DNA of 64,000 bases from Advenella mandrilli. GTDB taxonomy: Bacteria; Pseudomonadota; Gammaproteobacteria; Burkholderiales; Burkholderiaceae_B. The stretch lies in contig NZ_JAENGP010000010.1 in the NCBI RefSeq assembly GCF_016595155.1, forward strand, positions 103,012 through 167,011, in the 5' to 3' direction. The notes under the pieces were generated by a model. That model was not told the DNA's origin, did no database searches, and saw nothing but the letters and a program-made list of their open reading frames with translations. Positions within the stretch are counted from its first letter, which is position 1. Every line of letters starts with the position of its first letter. Both the position numbers and the translations under genes were made by a program. Of this stretch, positions 9,907 through 19,321 are shown one piece after another.

Positions 9907-10386
9907 ATGAGCCAGGAAAAAAAAGATGCGCTGAATTATCACTGTCTGGTGTTTTGTGTCGATGGACAGGAATTTGCCATTGATATTCTGAAAGTTCAGG
10001 AAATCAGGGAATATCAGCCAGTTAACGTGACACGCGTGGCGCATATGCCACCGTATATCCAGGGGCTGATTAACCTGCGTGGACAAATCATTCCTATTAT
10101 TGACCTTCGCATAAAACTAAGGGTTAGCGAAGTGGCGTACACCTCGCAAACCGTGGTGATTATTCTGGGTTTGTCGGACCGTATTGTGGGGATTGTGGTG
10201 GACAGCGTGTCAAATGTGGAGCTGATTGCTAAAAATACAATTGAGCCTCCTCCTAATGTTAATAATCCTGCCGCCTATTTAATTGGGCTTACCACTTACA
10301 AAGACCAATTGTTGCAAATTGTAGATGTTGAAAAACTGATTGATCATGAACACTGGACACTTAGTGACATTAGTCAGGAGGCTTGA
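9907..10386 (+). CDS. cheW: Chemotaxis coupling protein CheW
   Basis: Adaptor that links receptors to CheA. The whole 159-residue protein is one CheW domain, with YHCLVFCVDGQEFAIDILKV at the N-terminus (about 14-33), the conserved YIQGLINLRGQIIPIIDLR (about 53-71) and the final LLQIVDVEKLI. The ribosome site AGAGAG lies just ahead of the ATG. It starts two bases after cheA and its stop overlaps the cheR start (TGATG), so stoichiometric expression with its neighbours is expected. Confidence 0.96.
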   Translation: MSQEKKDALNYHCLVFCVDGQEFAIDILKVQEIREYQPVNVTRVAHMPPYIQGLINLRGQIIPIIDLRIKLRVSEVAYTSQTVVIILGLSDRIVGIVVDSVSNVELIAKNTIEPPPNVNNPAAYLIGLTTYKDQLLQIVDVEKLIDHEHWTLSDISQEA

Positions 10387-11207
10387 TGGATACCCTGACA
10401 AGATCGATATGGACGGATGCCAATTATAAACATGCCTTGAAAATGCTTCATGATCGAAGCGGTATTATCGTGGGCGAGCACAAAATGAAATCAAGCGAAA
10501 GGTTGCTTGAGGGCTTGCGCAAAGAGTTCGGTTTTGCATCTATTGATGATTTTCTCAATGCACTGGAAAAAGACAATGATCACGCAGGATGGCCAGCGTT
10601 TATTAACAGTTTTACCATTAACCATACGGCCTTTTTCAGGGAACCGCATCACTTTGATATCCTGACCAAGTATATAGAAAAACACCGGACTGATTGCGCC
10701 ATGTGGTGTGCTTCCTGCTCTACCGGAGAAGAACCTTATTCCATGGCCATGGTGTTGAATGAAATAGTCGGAGAGCAGGCGGCTTGCTCCAAGATTGTTG
10801 CCACCGATATAGACAGCCAGGCGCTTAAAAGAGCCAAAGCAGGCATCTACAGCCTTGATAAATTATCAGGTATTTCCGAGGAACGCCTGCGCCGGCATTT
10901 TCTGAAAGGAAACAACCGTTTTGAGGGCAAGGCCAAAGTCAGGCCGGCATTAAGCGCCCGGGTAGAATTTTCTGAATTGAACCTGATGTCATTTTCATGG
11001 CCAAAACCGGCCATGTTTGATGTGATTTTCTGTCGCAATACCATGATCTATTTTGATCGTGACACGCAGGTGCGTTTGGTGGCTGATTTTGCCCGTGCCC
11101 TGAAGCCGGGGGGCTTGCTGTTTATCGGGCACTCCGAAACGCTGGCAACCACCACAGACCAATTTACCTTATTAGGTCAAACGGTATATAAACGCAATAA
11201 TCGTTAG
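10386..11207 (+). CDS. cheR: Chemotaxis methyltransferase CheR
   Basis: Methylates glutamates of chemoreceptors using S-adenosylmethionine, for adaptation. The 273-residue protein has an N-terminal helical domain, then a methyltransferase fold with the SAM-binding segment WCASCSTGEEPYSMAM, FCRNTMIYFD and the late LFIGHSE. The start ATG at 10386 overlaps the cheW stop and has a perfect AGGAGG four bases upstream; an in-frame TTG three bases earlier is too close to that site. A CheR of this type can bind a tethering pentapeptide on a receptor, and the chemoreceptor at 29506 has a candidate (DWVSF). Confidence 0.95.
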   Translation: MDTLTRSIWTDANYKHALKMLHDRSGIIVGEHKMKSSERLLEGLRKEFGFASIDDFLNALEKDNDHAGWPAFINSFTINHTAFFREPHHFDILTKYIEKHRTDCAMWCASCSTGEEPYSMAMVLNEIVGEQAACSKIVATDIDSQALKRAKAGIYSLDKLSGISEERLRRHFLKGNNRFEGKAKVRPALSARVEFSELNLMSFSWPKPAMFDVIFCRNTMIYFDRDTQVRLVADFARALKPGGLLFIGHSETLATTTDQFTLLGQTVYKRNNR

Positions 11208-11224
11208 TTTTAGCAAGAAGAAAT

Positions 11225-12307
11225 ATGACTGAGTTGAAAAAAGGATTGATCCGGGTGTTGTGTGTTGATGATTCAGCATTAATGCGCCGGATTATGACTG
11301 AAGTGATTAATGCGGAACCGGATATGGAGGTGGTGGGAACCGCCCCTGATCCGCTGGTGGCCCGGGATATGATCAAGCAATTGAATCCCGATGTGATTAC
11401 GCTGGACGTGGAAATGCCCAAAATGGACGGGCTGGATTTTCTGGAACGCTTAATGCGCTTGCGTCCGATGCCGGTAGTTATGGTTTCTTCCCTGACCCAG
11501 AAAAATTCGGCTATTTCCTTGCGGGCTCTTGAATTGGGTGCGGTTGAAATTGTCGCCAAGCCCAATGCGCAGTCTGGTAAAACCCTTGAAGCCTATCAGC
11601 ATGAAGTGGCTGATAAAATCCGTGCGGCCAGCCGGGCCAGGTTGAAGAAATATGTGGCACCCGGTCAAGAAGCACCGGTTATTAAAACAGCGGGAATCGC
11701 ACATAATGTCAGGAATGACTGGGTGGTGGCGATTGGTTCATCAACAGGCGGTACTGAAGCATTGTCCAGGGTGTTAACTGGCTTGCCGCGTGAATGTCCG
11801 CCCATTGTCATTACCCAGCACATGCCGGCAGGGTTTACCGCTTCATTTGTAGAAAGACTTGATCGCACTTGCGCGCTAACCGTGCATGAGGCAAAAGGCG
11901 ATGAGGTGCTTGAAAGCGGCCATGTTTACCTGGCACCAGGCAGTGTGGCGCATTTGGCCATTCGCAAGTCGGGGGGTGTTTACCGGACGGTGTTGATAGA
12001 TTCTGAACCCGTCAACCGTCACCGGCCCTCGGTCGATGTCCTGTTTTCCAGTGTGGCCAAAGAGGCCGGCAAAAAAGCTACCGGGATTATATTAACCGGG
12101 ATGGGCAAGGATGGTGCGCAGGGTTTGCTGGAAATGCGCCAGGCCGGTGCCGATACGTTTGTGCAAAATGAAGCCACTTGCGTGGTGTACGGTATGCCCG
12201 GAGAGGCCATGAATATTGGCGCTACCGATGAAGCGGTGGCCCTTGACCGGATAGGCGAACGTCTTTTCAAGGGGCTTGCCAAAGCACAGTTACCACTTAA
12301 GCGATAA
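11225..12307 (+). CDS. cheB: Chemotaxis methylesterase/deamidase CheB
   Basis: Removes methyl groups from receptors and deamidates glutamines, opposing CheR. The receiver domain has its phosphorylated aspartate at D61 in LDVEMPKMDG. After a linker the esterase domain shows the catalytic triad: S173 in GSSTGGTEA, H199 in ITQHMPAG and D296 in GMGKDGAQG. At 360 residues the length is normal. In many Burkholderiales a cheD gene sits between cheR and cheB; here only 17 bases separate them, so cheD is missing from this locus and deamidation would depend on CheB unless cheD lies elsewhere. Confidence 0.96.
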   Translation: MTELKKGLIRVLCVDDSALMRRIMTEVINAEPDMEVVGTAPDPLVARDMIKQLNPDVITLDVEMPKMDGLDFLERLMRLRPMPVVMVSSLTQKNSAISLRALELGAVEIVAKPNAQSGKTLEAYQHEVADKIRAASRARLKKYVAPGQEAPVIKTAGIAHNVRNDWVVAIGSSTGGTEALSRVLTGLPRECPPIVITQHMPAGFTASFVERLDRTCALTVHEAKGDEVLESGHVYLAPGSVAHLAIRKSGGVYRTVLIDSEPVNRHRPSVDVLFSSVAKEAGKKATGIILTGMGKDGAQGLLEMRQAGADTFVQNEATCVVYGMPGEAMNIGATDEAVALDRIGERLFKGLAKAQLPLKR

Positions 12308-12346
12308 TAAATAATGTTGAACATTTAAAATTAGGATAAACGTTGT

Positions 12347-12751
12347 ATGAATAAAGATATCAGGATTCTGATTGTTGACGATTTCCCGACAATGCGCCGT
12401 ATTGTTAAAAACCTGTTGAAAGACCTGGGGTTTGAAAGTGTTGATGAGGCCGAAGACGGTGCACAGGCACTGGCTAAATTGCGTAATGGCGTGTCTGGTT
12501 ACGATTTGGTGGTTTCCGACTGGAACATGCCGGTCATGGATGGCCTGACCATGCTTAAGGAAATCCGGGCCGATGAAAAGCTCAAACAGATTGCCATCCT
12601 GATGGTGACGGCGGAAGCCAAAAGTGAAAATATTGTTAGTGCTGCCAAGGCGGGCGCCGACGGTTATGTGGTTAAGCCCTTTACGGCAGCTACGCTGGAA
12701 GAAAACCTGCATAAGGTGTTTGAAAAAGCCAAACGCCGCATGAGTGCTTAA
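12347..12751 (+). CDS. cheY: Chemotaxis response regulator CheY
   Basis: Single-domain regulator that, when phosphorylated by CheA, binds FliM/FliN to change motor direction. All key residues are visible in the 134-residue protein: D11/D12 for magnesium, the acceptor D58 in [12 protein letters not shown]88 in MVTAEAK, Y107 and K110 in GYVVKPF. The start follows TTAGGATAAAC, a usable ribosome site. The pairing with cheZ directly downstream is standard for gamma- and betaproteobacteria. Confidence 0.97.
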   Translation: MNKDIRILIVDDFPTMRRIVKNLLKDLGFESVDEAEDGAQALAKLRNGVSGYDLVVSDWNMPVMDGLTMLKEIRADEKLKQIAILMVTAEAKSENIVSAAKAGADGYVVKPFTAATLEENLHKVFEKAKRRMSA

Positions 12752-12808
12752 GCTTAAGCATGCCCAACACCGGATGGACCGCCATACATCCTGACAAGGA
12801 CTAAAATA

Positions 12809-13483
12809 ATGAAAAATTTAACACAACCTTTGCCGGAAGACGGAAAAACCAATGCAGAAGCACCGGTTTATGACCGGATTGCCCATGTTACCCGTTTGCT
12901 GCGTGACAGCTTGCGCGAGCTGGGTCTTGAGCCTAGTGTGCAATCTGCCGCCAAAGCCATGCCAGATGCCCAGTCACGTATTCGTTACATTACCTCCTTA
13001 ACCGAGAAGGCTGCCAATGATGTGCTGAACAGCGCGGAACTGGCCCAATCGGAACTGGGTCACCTGAAAGCACATGCTGCCGGCCTGTCCGAAGAACTGA
13101 AACAAGTCATGCAGTCTGGCCCCCATGATCAGGTGTTGCTATCCCGAGAGCAGGCTAAAAATGTCCAGTCTTTCCTGGCGGGCGTGAAAGATGAACTGCG
13201 GCCGGTTGATACCGCTTTGATTGATATCATTACGGCTCAGGCATTTCAGGATCTGACAGGGCAGGTGGCCAGCAAGCTGACCGTGTTGCTTGATCGCATC
13301 GAGCAGGAACTGGTACAGGTGCTAATTGAATACATGCCCGAAAAATACAGCCAGGAAATGGAAAAAGAAGCCCAGGCTGAAGAGGCCCTGTTAAATGGTC
13401 CGGTGGTTGAGCATGAAGAAAACGGTGGAACCGTAAAAAACCAGCAACAGGTAGATGATTTGCTGGCCCAACTGGGTTTTTAA
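12809..13483 (+). CDS. cheZ: CheY-P phosphatase CheZ
   Basis: Speeds removal of the phosphate from CheY. The long helical hairpin carries the catalytic pair at D148 and Q152 in AFQDLTGQV, equivalent to D143 and Q147 of E. coli CheZ. The C-terminal tail, VDDLLAQLGF, is the peptide that docks on CheY. The protein is 224 residues. An AAGGACTAAAATA ribosome site precedes the ATG. It is the last gene of the mot-che run and is followed by a hairpin terminator. Confidence 0.96.
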   Translation: MKNLTQPLPEDGKTNAEAPVYDRIAHVTRLLRDSLRELGLEPSVQSAAKAMPDAQSRIRYITSLTEKAANDVLNSAELAQSELGHLKAHAAGLSEELKQVMQSGPHDQVLLSREQAKNVQSFLAGVKDELRPVDTALIDIITAQAFQDLTGQVASKLTVLLDRIEQELVQVLIEYMPEKYSQEMEKEAQAEEALLNGPVVEHEENGGTVKNQQQVDDLLAQLGF

Positions 13484-13510
13484 TCGCATTGATGCAGGTT
13501 TATCTGTCAT

Positions 13511-13533
13511 AACCGGCATTAAGGCCGGTTTTT
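13511..13533 (+). terminator. Rho-independent terminator after cheZ
   Basis: AACCGGC (13511-13517) pairs with GCCGGTT (13524-13530) around a six-base loop, followed directly by a run of T. It closes the aer-mot-che transcript and separates it from flhB. Confidence 0.8.
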
Positions 13534-13635
13534 CATCCCTTACTCACCCAATTGCCGTGCTGGCAAAATAGGTAAACTGGTGGCAATTTACCATGCGCTC
13601 ATTCCGGATAGCGCCCTTTAACCTTACCTCTCAGC

Positions 13636-14805
13636 ATGGCAGAAGACAGCGACCTTGAAAAAACCGAAGCCGCTTCCCCGCAACGATTAACCAAAGCGCG
13701 GGAAGAGGGGCAGGTTGCGCGCTCGCGAGAGCTCAATACCTGCCTTATTCTGCTGGCCGGTGCCATGACGCTTTGGGCTAGTGGCGGTTTTTTGTATGAC
13801 CGCCTGGTGTATGTCATGCGCACCACCATGCATTTTGATTGGGAACCCAAGAGTGCGGTAGAAAGTCTGGCGCCAGGCATGCTGGATAATTTCCTGCATG
13901 TGCTGGTGGGATTGTCTCCGCTGTTTGTGATATTGATTGTTATTGCGATTGGTTCATCGGTTGCCCTGGGTGGCCTGGTTTTTTCAAGCAAGGCGCTGGC
14001 CCCCAATTTTGGGCGCATGAATCTGTTCAAGGGACTGGGGCGCATGGTAAGCGCATCAACCTGGGTTGAGTTACTCAAGACATTGCTTAAAGCCGCCGTG
14101 ATTGGCGGTGTTGGGGTAATGGTGATTAAATCGTATTTACCGCAAATGCTTGCCTTGTCACATCTTTCTTTGCCCAGGGCATTGGCCCTGGGTATGGAAA
14201 TGGTGATGTTTTGCTGTGCAAGCATTATTGCTTCACTATTACTGATTGCCCTTATAGACGTGCCTTGGCAGCTGTTTTCCCATGCTAAAAAAATGCGGAT
14301 GAGTAAAGAAGAGGTTAAGCGTGAACACAAGGAAAACGAAGGTGATCCGCACCTTAAGGGACGGATTCGCCAGCAACAGCGTGAAATGGCGCGCAATCGC
14401 ATGATGAGTAGTATTCCTGACGCTGATGTGGTGGTAACCAACCCCACCCATTATGCCGTGGCGCTTAAATATGAACCGGAGGGCGACCGCGCACCGCTCG
14501 TGATTGCCAAGGGAACCGGTGAAATTGCCCGTAAAATTCGTGAGATTGCGGCAGAACATCATGTGGCGCAACTGGAAGCACCGGCATTGGCCCGTGCCCT
14601 GTATGCCAATGTCGAGCTGGATCAGCCTATTCCCGAAGCGCTGTTTAGCGCTGTCGCCCAGGTGCTGGCCTGGGTGTACCAGGTGCAGCAGTATCAGCAG
14701 GGAATGGCCGAAGAGCCAGGCCAGCCTGTGAATTTATTGGTGCCGCCTGAGCTTGATCCGCAATCCCGCGAAGCGCAGGGACCGGCACCAGAGCCGGTTC
14801 CATGA
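13636..14805 (+). CDS. flhB: Flagellar export gate/substrate-switch protein FlhB
   Basis: Inner-membrane component of the flagellar type III export gate that switches specificity from hook to filament. The 389-residue protein has an N-terminal cytoplasmic segment with EAASPQRLTKAREEGQVARS, four membrane segments to about residue 215, then the cytoplasmic domain with the autocleavage site N269-P270-T271-H272, the same number as in Salmonella. A Pro/Glu-rich tail ends the protein. The region ahead (13534-13635) holds GGCAAAATAGG, which resembles half of an FlhDC box, but this is weak. flhA follows after 37 bases. A short FlhB-domain paralogue lies at 43033-43317. Confidence 0.96.
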   Translation: MAEDSDLEKTEAASPQRLTKAREEGQVARSRELNTCLILLAGAMTLWASGGFLYDRLVYVMRTTMHFDWEPKSAVESLAPGMLDNFLHVLVGLSPLFVILIVIAIGSSVALGGLVFSSKALAPNFGRMNLFKGLGRMVSASTWVELLKTLLKAAVIGGVGVMVIKSYLPQMLALSHLSLPRALALGMEMVMFCCASIIASLLLIALIDVPWQLFSHAKKMRMSKEEVKREHKENEGDPHLKGRIRQQQREMARNRMMSSIPDADVVVTNPTHYAVALKYEPEGDRAPLVIAKGTGEIARKIREIAAEHHVAQLEAPALARALYANVELDQPIPEALFSAVAQVLAWVYQVQQYQQGMAEEPGQPVNLLVPPELDPQSREAQGPAPEPVP

Positions 14806-14842
14806 TTTTTCCATGGCCTGAATTAGATTAATCAAAGAGTAT

Positions 14843-16945
14843 ATGAACCGTTTTTTTTCCTCACTGAAATTGCATGCGGCAGACTCCAGGGTACTGGTTG
14901 GTCCTGTGCTGATTGTCATGGTGCTGGCCATGATGGTCTTGCCCTTGCCGCCGTTTTTGCTGGATCTGTTTTTTACCTTTAATATCGCCCTGTCCATCAT
15001 GATCCTGCTGGTGGCCATGTTTACCAAAAAACCGCTGGATTTTGCCGCTTTCCCGTCGGTACTGCTATTTGCCACGCTGCTGCGTTTGTCCCTTAACGTG
15101 GCATCTACCCGTGTGGTCTTGCTGCATGGCCATACCGGACCCGATGCGGCCGGTCAGGTTATTGAGGCATTTGGCCACTTTCTGGTGGGCGGCAATTTTG
15201 CCGTGGGGATTGTTGTTTTCGCCATCCTGGTGTTGATTAACTTTGTGGTGATTACCAAAGGGGCCGGCCGGATTGCCGAAGTGGGCGCCCGTTTTACCCT
15301 TGACGCGATGCCGGGTAAGCAAATGGCCATTGATGCCGACTTGAACGCGGGGCTGATTGCCGAAGATGAGGCGCGCAAAAGAAGGGCTGAGGTCTCCCAG
15401 GAAGCCGAGTTTTACGGTGCCATGGATGGGGCCAGCAAGTTTGTGCGTGGGGATGCCGTTGCCGGCCTGATCATCATGGTGGTGAGTATTGTGGGTGGCC
15501 TGCTGGTGGGCGTTTTGCAACATGACCTGAGTTTTTCAGAGGCGGGTGAGGTTTATACCTTGCTGACCATTGGTGACGGCCTGGTTGCCCAGATTCCTGC
15601 CTTGATTATTTCAACGGCCGCCGGTGTGGTGGTGTCGCGCGTGGCCAATAACCAGGATGTTGGCCAGCAAATGATGGGTCAGCTGTTTTCCAACCCGATG
15701 GTGCTTTATATTACGGCAAGCATTATTGGCATTATGGGCCTGATTCCCAATATGCCGCATATTGCCTTTTTATCGCTGGCGGCTTTGTTTGCTTATATTG
15801 GTTATAAAATCCAGAAAAACAATGAAGCACTTGCCTTGCAAGGGCCAGAGCAGGAAATAGACGCTACACCGGTTGATAGCGCTTCTAAAGAAGCACGCTG
15901 GGATGACGTCACCATGGTAGAGCCCTTTGCCATGGAAGTGGGTTATCGGCTTATTAGCCTGGTAGACCAGGAGCAGGGCGCTGAATTGATTTCCCGTATT
16001 CGCAGCCTGCGTAAACAGTTCGCCCAAAATATGGGTTTTTTGCCGCCAGTGGTGCATATCCGCGACAATCTTGAATTGCACCCCAGTGAATATCGCATTT
16101 TACTGTCGGGCGTGGAAATTGCCAAAGGCCAGGTTCAGCCGGGTAAATGGCTGGCGATAGACCCAGGCGGGGTAGAGTTTGAATTGACTGAAGGCGAGAA
16201 AACCGTTGATCCGACCTTTGGTCTGACCGCTTACTGGGTGAGTGAGGACGTGCGTGAGCGGGCTCAGGTCATGGGGTATACCGTGGTTGATGCCAGCACG
16301 GTGATTGCCACTCATATTAACCACTTGCTAACCCGGCATGCCGCGCATTTGCTGGGGCGCCAGGAAGTGCAGCAATTGCTGGAGCATATCGGCCGGGAAG
16401 AGCCCAAGCTGGTAGAGGACTTTGTGCCCAAAGCGGTATCCCTGACCACCTTGCATAATGTATTGCGTGGCCTGCTGGCCGAAGGGGTGTCTATTCGCGA
16501 TATGCGTACCATTGTTGAAGTCCTGACCGAGTGGGGCCCTATTCTAAGTGGCCAGACCCAGCCCGGCATGATGATTAATATAGAAGAGCTGATTGCCCGG
16601 GTACGCACGGCGTTGGGCAGGTCTATAACACAGCAATGTTTTGGTGATGTTCCCGAGTGCAATGTGATTGGCCTGGCACCCCAATTGACCCAGGTGTTAA
16701 CGCAGGCGCTTACCACCAGTGGTTCGCTGGAGCCCGGTCTGGCCGATAACCTGCATACCGAAACCGAACTGGCCCTGCAAAAACAAACGGTTCACAATTT
16801 TCCGCCGGTACTCGTGGTGCCACCGGTATTGCGGTCTTCATTGGCCAGATTGTTCAGGCACGGGTTTCCCCAATTAACCGTCTTGTCCAATACGGAAATT
16901 CCTGAAGAACGGTATTTAAAAGTCACGTCGGTGATTGGCGGTTAA
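14843..16945 (+). CDS. flhA: Flagellar export gate protein FlhA
   Basis: Large export-gate subunit that couples proton flow to secretion and docks chaperone-substrate complexes. In 700 residues it has eight or so membrane segments up to about 325, with the conserved loop GAGRIAEVGARFTLDAMPGK (about 145-164) and the family segment LTIGDGLVAQIPALIISTAA. A linker and the large cytoplasmic domain (about 360-700) follow. It is the last gene on the plus strand before the convergent flgN; no clear terminator is visible in the 79-base gap. Confidence 0.97.
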   Translation: MNRFFSSLKLHAADSRVLVGPVLIVMVLAMMVLPLPPFLLDLFFTFNIALSIMILLVAMFTKKPLDFAAFPSVLLFATLLRLSLNVASTRVVLLHGHTGPDAAGQVIEAFGHFLVGGNFAVGIVVFAILVLINFVVITKGAGRIAEVGARFTLDAMPGKQMAIDADLNAGLIAEDEARKRRAEVSQEAEFYGAMDGASKFVRGDAVAGLIIMVVSIVGGLLVGVLQHDLSFSEAGEVYTLLTIGDGLVAQIPALIISTAAGVVVSRVANNQDVGQQMMGQLFSNPMVLYITASIIGIMGLIPNMPHIAFLSLAALFAYIGYKIQKNNEALALQGPEQEIDATPVDSASKEARWDDVTMVEPFAMEVGYRLISLVDQEQGAELISRIRSLRKQFAQNMGFLPPVVHIRDNLELHPSEYRILLSGVEIAKGQVQPGKWLAIDPGGVEFELTEGEKTVDPTFGLTAYWVSEDVRERAQVMGYTVVDASTVIATHINHLLTRHAAHLLGRQEVQQLLEHIGREEPKLVEDFVPKAVSLTTLHNVLRGLLAEGVSIRDMRTIVEVLTEWGPILSGQTQPGMMINIEELIARVRTALGRSITQQCFGDVPECNVIGLAPQLTQVLTQALTTSGSLEPGLADNLHTETELALQKQTVHNFPPVLVVPPVLRSSLARLFRHGFPQLTVLSNTEIPEERYLKVTSVIGG

Positions 16946-17024
16946 TGTAAACCAGGCAATGACCAGCGTGTAATGTAAATATACATGCTGCTCATCAAAG
17001 GCGGTCTGAAAATGCAGATTTAGT

Positions 17025-17537
17025 TTAAGCGCTGGCCAGGGGTTTGCCAGTGTTAACCGGTTTGCGCATGCCTTTGCCATCGTAGGTGTGTTGCACGCCA
17101 GCGGCGCGGTTAAGGGAATCAAGGGCGTCCTGGTTGTATTTCAGGTAACTGTGAATCATGATGGCGTTGTTTTCATTCAGGTTTTTTGCCTGTGAAACAA
17201 GCGCATTATAGTGGTGCCATTGTTTGGCAAGGTCGCCCTGCTGCTGGGGATCCAGCTTTTCAAGGGTGGCCGTCAGGCTGCTTTGTGTTTCTGAAACCGG
17301 AAAGCGTGATTGAACCAGCTGCATTCTTTCTTTATAGGCCGCTTCCAGTTGCTGGCCAATTTGCCATTTTTTTTGCGCCAACTCATGCAAAGGTTCGGGC
17401 GAGCTAAAGGCCATGAGTTCTGCGGATTCATCATTCAGTACTTGCAGAAACTGTTTGGCAATTTCTGTTTCCAATACAAGCTGTTCCAGGATTTGGCGGG
17501 GCAGGGAAGCTGGCGATGAATCGTGATGAGTGGTCAT
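17025..17537 (-). CDS. flgN: FlgN-type export chaperone for FlgK/FlgL
   Basis: Cytoplasmic chaperone predicted to guard the hook-filament junction proteins FlgK and FlgL before export. The 170-residue product is almost wholly helical, with a long amphipathic first helix (LPRQILEQLVLETEIAKQFL) and the C-terminal segment NENNAIMIHSYLKYNQDALD typical of FlgN. It follows flgM by 13 bases on the minus strand, the standard flgM-flgN pair, so it should be read from the sigma-28 promoter ahead of flgM. Confidence 0.88.
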   Translation of the reverse strand: MTTHHDSSPASLPRQILEQLVLETEIAKQFLQVLNDESAELMAFSSPEPLHELAQKKWQIGQQLEAAYKERMQLVQSRFPVSETQSSLTATLEKLDPQQQGDLAKQWHHYNALVSQAKNLNENNAIMIHSYLKYNQDALDSLNRAAGVQHTYDGKGMRKPVNTGKPLASA

Positions 17538-17550
17538 GGTTAAGGTGTTA

Positions 17551-17847
17551 TTAATTCAGTATGTCCAGGGCATCTTGCAAAATGCCCTCGGCGATACGTG
17601 CGGGGTTGATATTAAGGGTGCCATCGGCCAGAGCCTGGCGAATAGCCTGGACGCGTTCCAGGTTAACGTCGTTTTCCGGGCTGGTAAGGTCGCGGGCTAC
17701 CGGGCTTAAATCCACCTTGGTACTGCTGTCTGGCTGTGCCGGAGCAGGTGTGGCGGTGGCAGCGGCAGGCGTACCGTTACGGGAGGCCGGTTTGGTCGTA
17801 ACCGCCGTGGTTTGGTAAAGCGAAGTGGGAGAAATTTTTATCGTCAT
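17551..17847 (-). CDS. flgM: Anti-sigma-28 factor FlgM
   Basis: Binds and inhibits FliA until the hook is finished, then is exported so that late genes turn on. The 98-residue protein has a flexible Ala/Thr/Pro-rich N-terminal half and a conserved C-terminal half: VDLSPVARDL, then VNLERVQAIRQALADGTLNI and PARIAEGIL, the helices that clasp sigma-28. A sigma-28 promoter lies 72 bp ahead of the start codon, which gives the expected autoregulatory loop. Confidence 0.94.
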   Translation of the reverse strand: MTIKISPTSLYQTTAVTTKPASRNGTPAAATATPAPAQPDSSTKVDLSPVARDLTSPENDVNLERVQAIRQALADGTLNINPARIAEGILQDALDILN

Positions 17848-17919
17848 GATTTTTGGGGCTGCCTGACGGATACATGATAAACCCCGCTTGGCAGCATTAA
17901 AACAGTTGGCTTACCGGTA

Positions 17920-17946
17920 TTAACGGACGAATTGGTAAAAACTTTA
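17920..17946 (-). promoter_or_regulatory. Sigma-28 promoter of flgM-flgN
   Basis: Read on the minus strand, the -35 box is TAAAGTTT (perfect to the enteric consensus) at 17939-17946, an 11-bp spacer follows, and the -10 box is TCCGTTAA at 17920-17927. It lies 72 bp upstream of flgM. Confidence 0.72.
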
Positions 17947-18010
17947 GTCCAAAGCCTGTTTTTTTTGCTGTTAATGCGTTGATTATAAGCCAGGGCAGTC
18001 ATGGTGGCGC

Positions 18011-18745
18011 CTAAAACAGGACATTAACCGTATTGGCATTAATAACCGTTCCCATAATGACCTTGCCGGTGCCGGTTTTAACCTGGATGCTGCCGCCCAC
18101 GTCTGCCGTGCTAAGGGCCTCTCCTTGTTGGGTAACCGTTAGGGCACCATGGCTTACCTGAAGCCGTACCGGCTGTCCCTTGCTAATGGATTGCGGGCTG
18201 CGGATCATATTCAGTTTGATGGGGCGGCCTGCCGGGATACGGCTATTGGCAATATGGCCTAATAATTGCTTGGGTGTTGTGCGGGCGCTGGCCTGCAACT
18301 TGAGCAGGTCACCCTGTTTTTCTTCAAGGTGGGCGGGCATAATAGCCTGCCCCATTTCTATGGTTTGGGCCGCAACGTAATAATGGCCGGTGACTGAAAG
18401 CGCTGCGCGCAGGTATTCGGTTTTACCGGAATCCATGCAACGAATGCCCACCGACATTGAGGCGCGAAGCGTGCCTTTGTTGGGCAGGAAGTATACCCGG
18501 TCATGACAGGTTTCAAAGGATTGTGCCTTGGGCACACTGACATGAATGGTGGGCGTGCCATCAAGCGAGGCGGCTTGTTCGGCAAGGTAGTCTTCGGTTT
18601 CTTGCATAATGGCCTGTTGCAGGCCGGATATTTCAGTGGCCTTGGCCGGGTTGTAAAAAGTGGCCAGGCAAAGCAGGGCAAAGCCCAGCGTTTTTAAACG
18701 GGTGCCGGACAAATCTGTGCGAGTCAAAGACAGTATCCTGTTCAT
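18011..18745 (-). CDS. flgA: P-ring assembly chaperone FlgA
   Basis: Periplasmic chaperone needed for assembling the FlgI P-ring around the rod. The 244-residue precursor begins with a signal peptide ending near residue 36 (FALLCLATFYNPAKA). The C-terminal SAF-type region includes HIANSRIPAGRPIKLNMIR and QPVRLQVSHGALTVTQQGEA, and the end GTVINANTVNV is conserved in FlgA. It is divergent from flgB and is followed, across a 163-base gap that holds the flgM promoter, by flgM. Confidence 0.93.
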   Translation of the reverse strand: MNRILSLTRTDLSGTRLKTLGFALLCLATFYNPAKATEISGLQQAIMQETEDYLAEQAASLDGTPTIHVSVPKAQSFETCHDRVYFLPNKGTLRASMSVGIRCMDSGKTEYLRAALSVTGHYYVAAQTIEMGQAIMPAHLEEKQGDLLKLQASARTTPKQLLGHIANSRIPAGRPIKLNMIRSPQSISKGQPVRLQVSHGALTVTQQGEALSTADVGGSIQVKTGTGKVIMGTVINANTVNVLF

Positions 18746-18898
18746 AATGTGAATTATATCCGCGGGCTGCTATTCCAATTAGCCTGAATTAAGCAAGAAA
18801 ACCCCCGTTTACCGTTCCTTTGTATTGCCACGGCATGGCTTACCATATTAACTGTAATGGCTTAATAGTATGTTGTGAATGCAACAGGAACAGGCACT

Positions 18899-19306
18899 AT
18901 GGACAGGATCGGTAACGACTTCAAATTTTTGCAAACCGCTGTTGGTTTGCGCCAGCAACGGATGGAATTGCTTTCCACCAATATTGCCAACGCAGATACG
19001 CCTAACTACAAGGCGCGTGATTTCAGTTTTAAAGAAGTACTTGCGCAGGCAACCGGTGGGCCAAAGGGCCTGGCAGATACGCAGCTTGCCCTGACCTCGG
19101 CCCGGCATATTCCGGCAGCGGCAATGGGGCCAATGCATTTTTCACCGCAATACCGCTTGCCAACGCAAAACAGCCTGGATGGCAATACGGTTGAAATGGA
19201 TGTGGAACGGGTGGCTTTTGCTGATAACACCATGCAATACCAGGCCAGTTTGACGCTGTTGAATGGCAAGATCAAATCCATGCTGTCGGCCTTGCAGCCT
19301 AATTAA
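18899..19306 (+). CDS. flgB: Flagellar proximal rod protein FlgB
   Basis: Proximal rod subunit exported through the flagellar channel. The 135-residue protein has the N-terminal rod motif LLSTNIANADTPNYKARDF and a C-terminal helix FADNTMQYQASLTLLNGKIK. I chose the ATG at 18899, which follows AGGAACAGG and gives the normal family N-terminus MDRIGNDF; a GTG 24 bases upstream has no support. It opens the long flgB-flgL run on the plus strand. Confidence 0.95.
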   Translation: MDRIGNDFKFLQTAVGLRQQRMELLSTNIANADTPNYKARDFSFKEVLAQATGGPKGLADTQLALTSARHIPAAAMGPMHFSPQYRLPTQNSLDGNTVEMDVERVAFADNTMQYQASLTLLNGKIKSMLSALQPN

Positions 19307-19321
19307 TGAAAAGGAAACAGA

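Noticed and set aside
13599..14447. A 282-codon minus-strand frame opposite flhB
   Set aside because: flhB is unambiguous, including its NPTH site at the canonical position; the reverse frame is Ser/Arg-rich noise.
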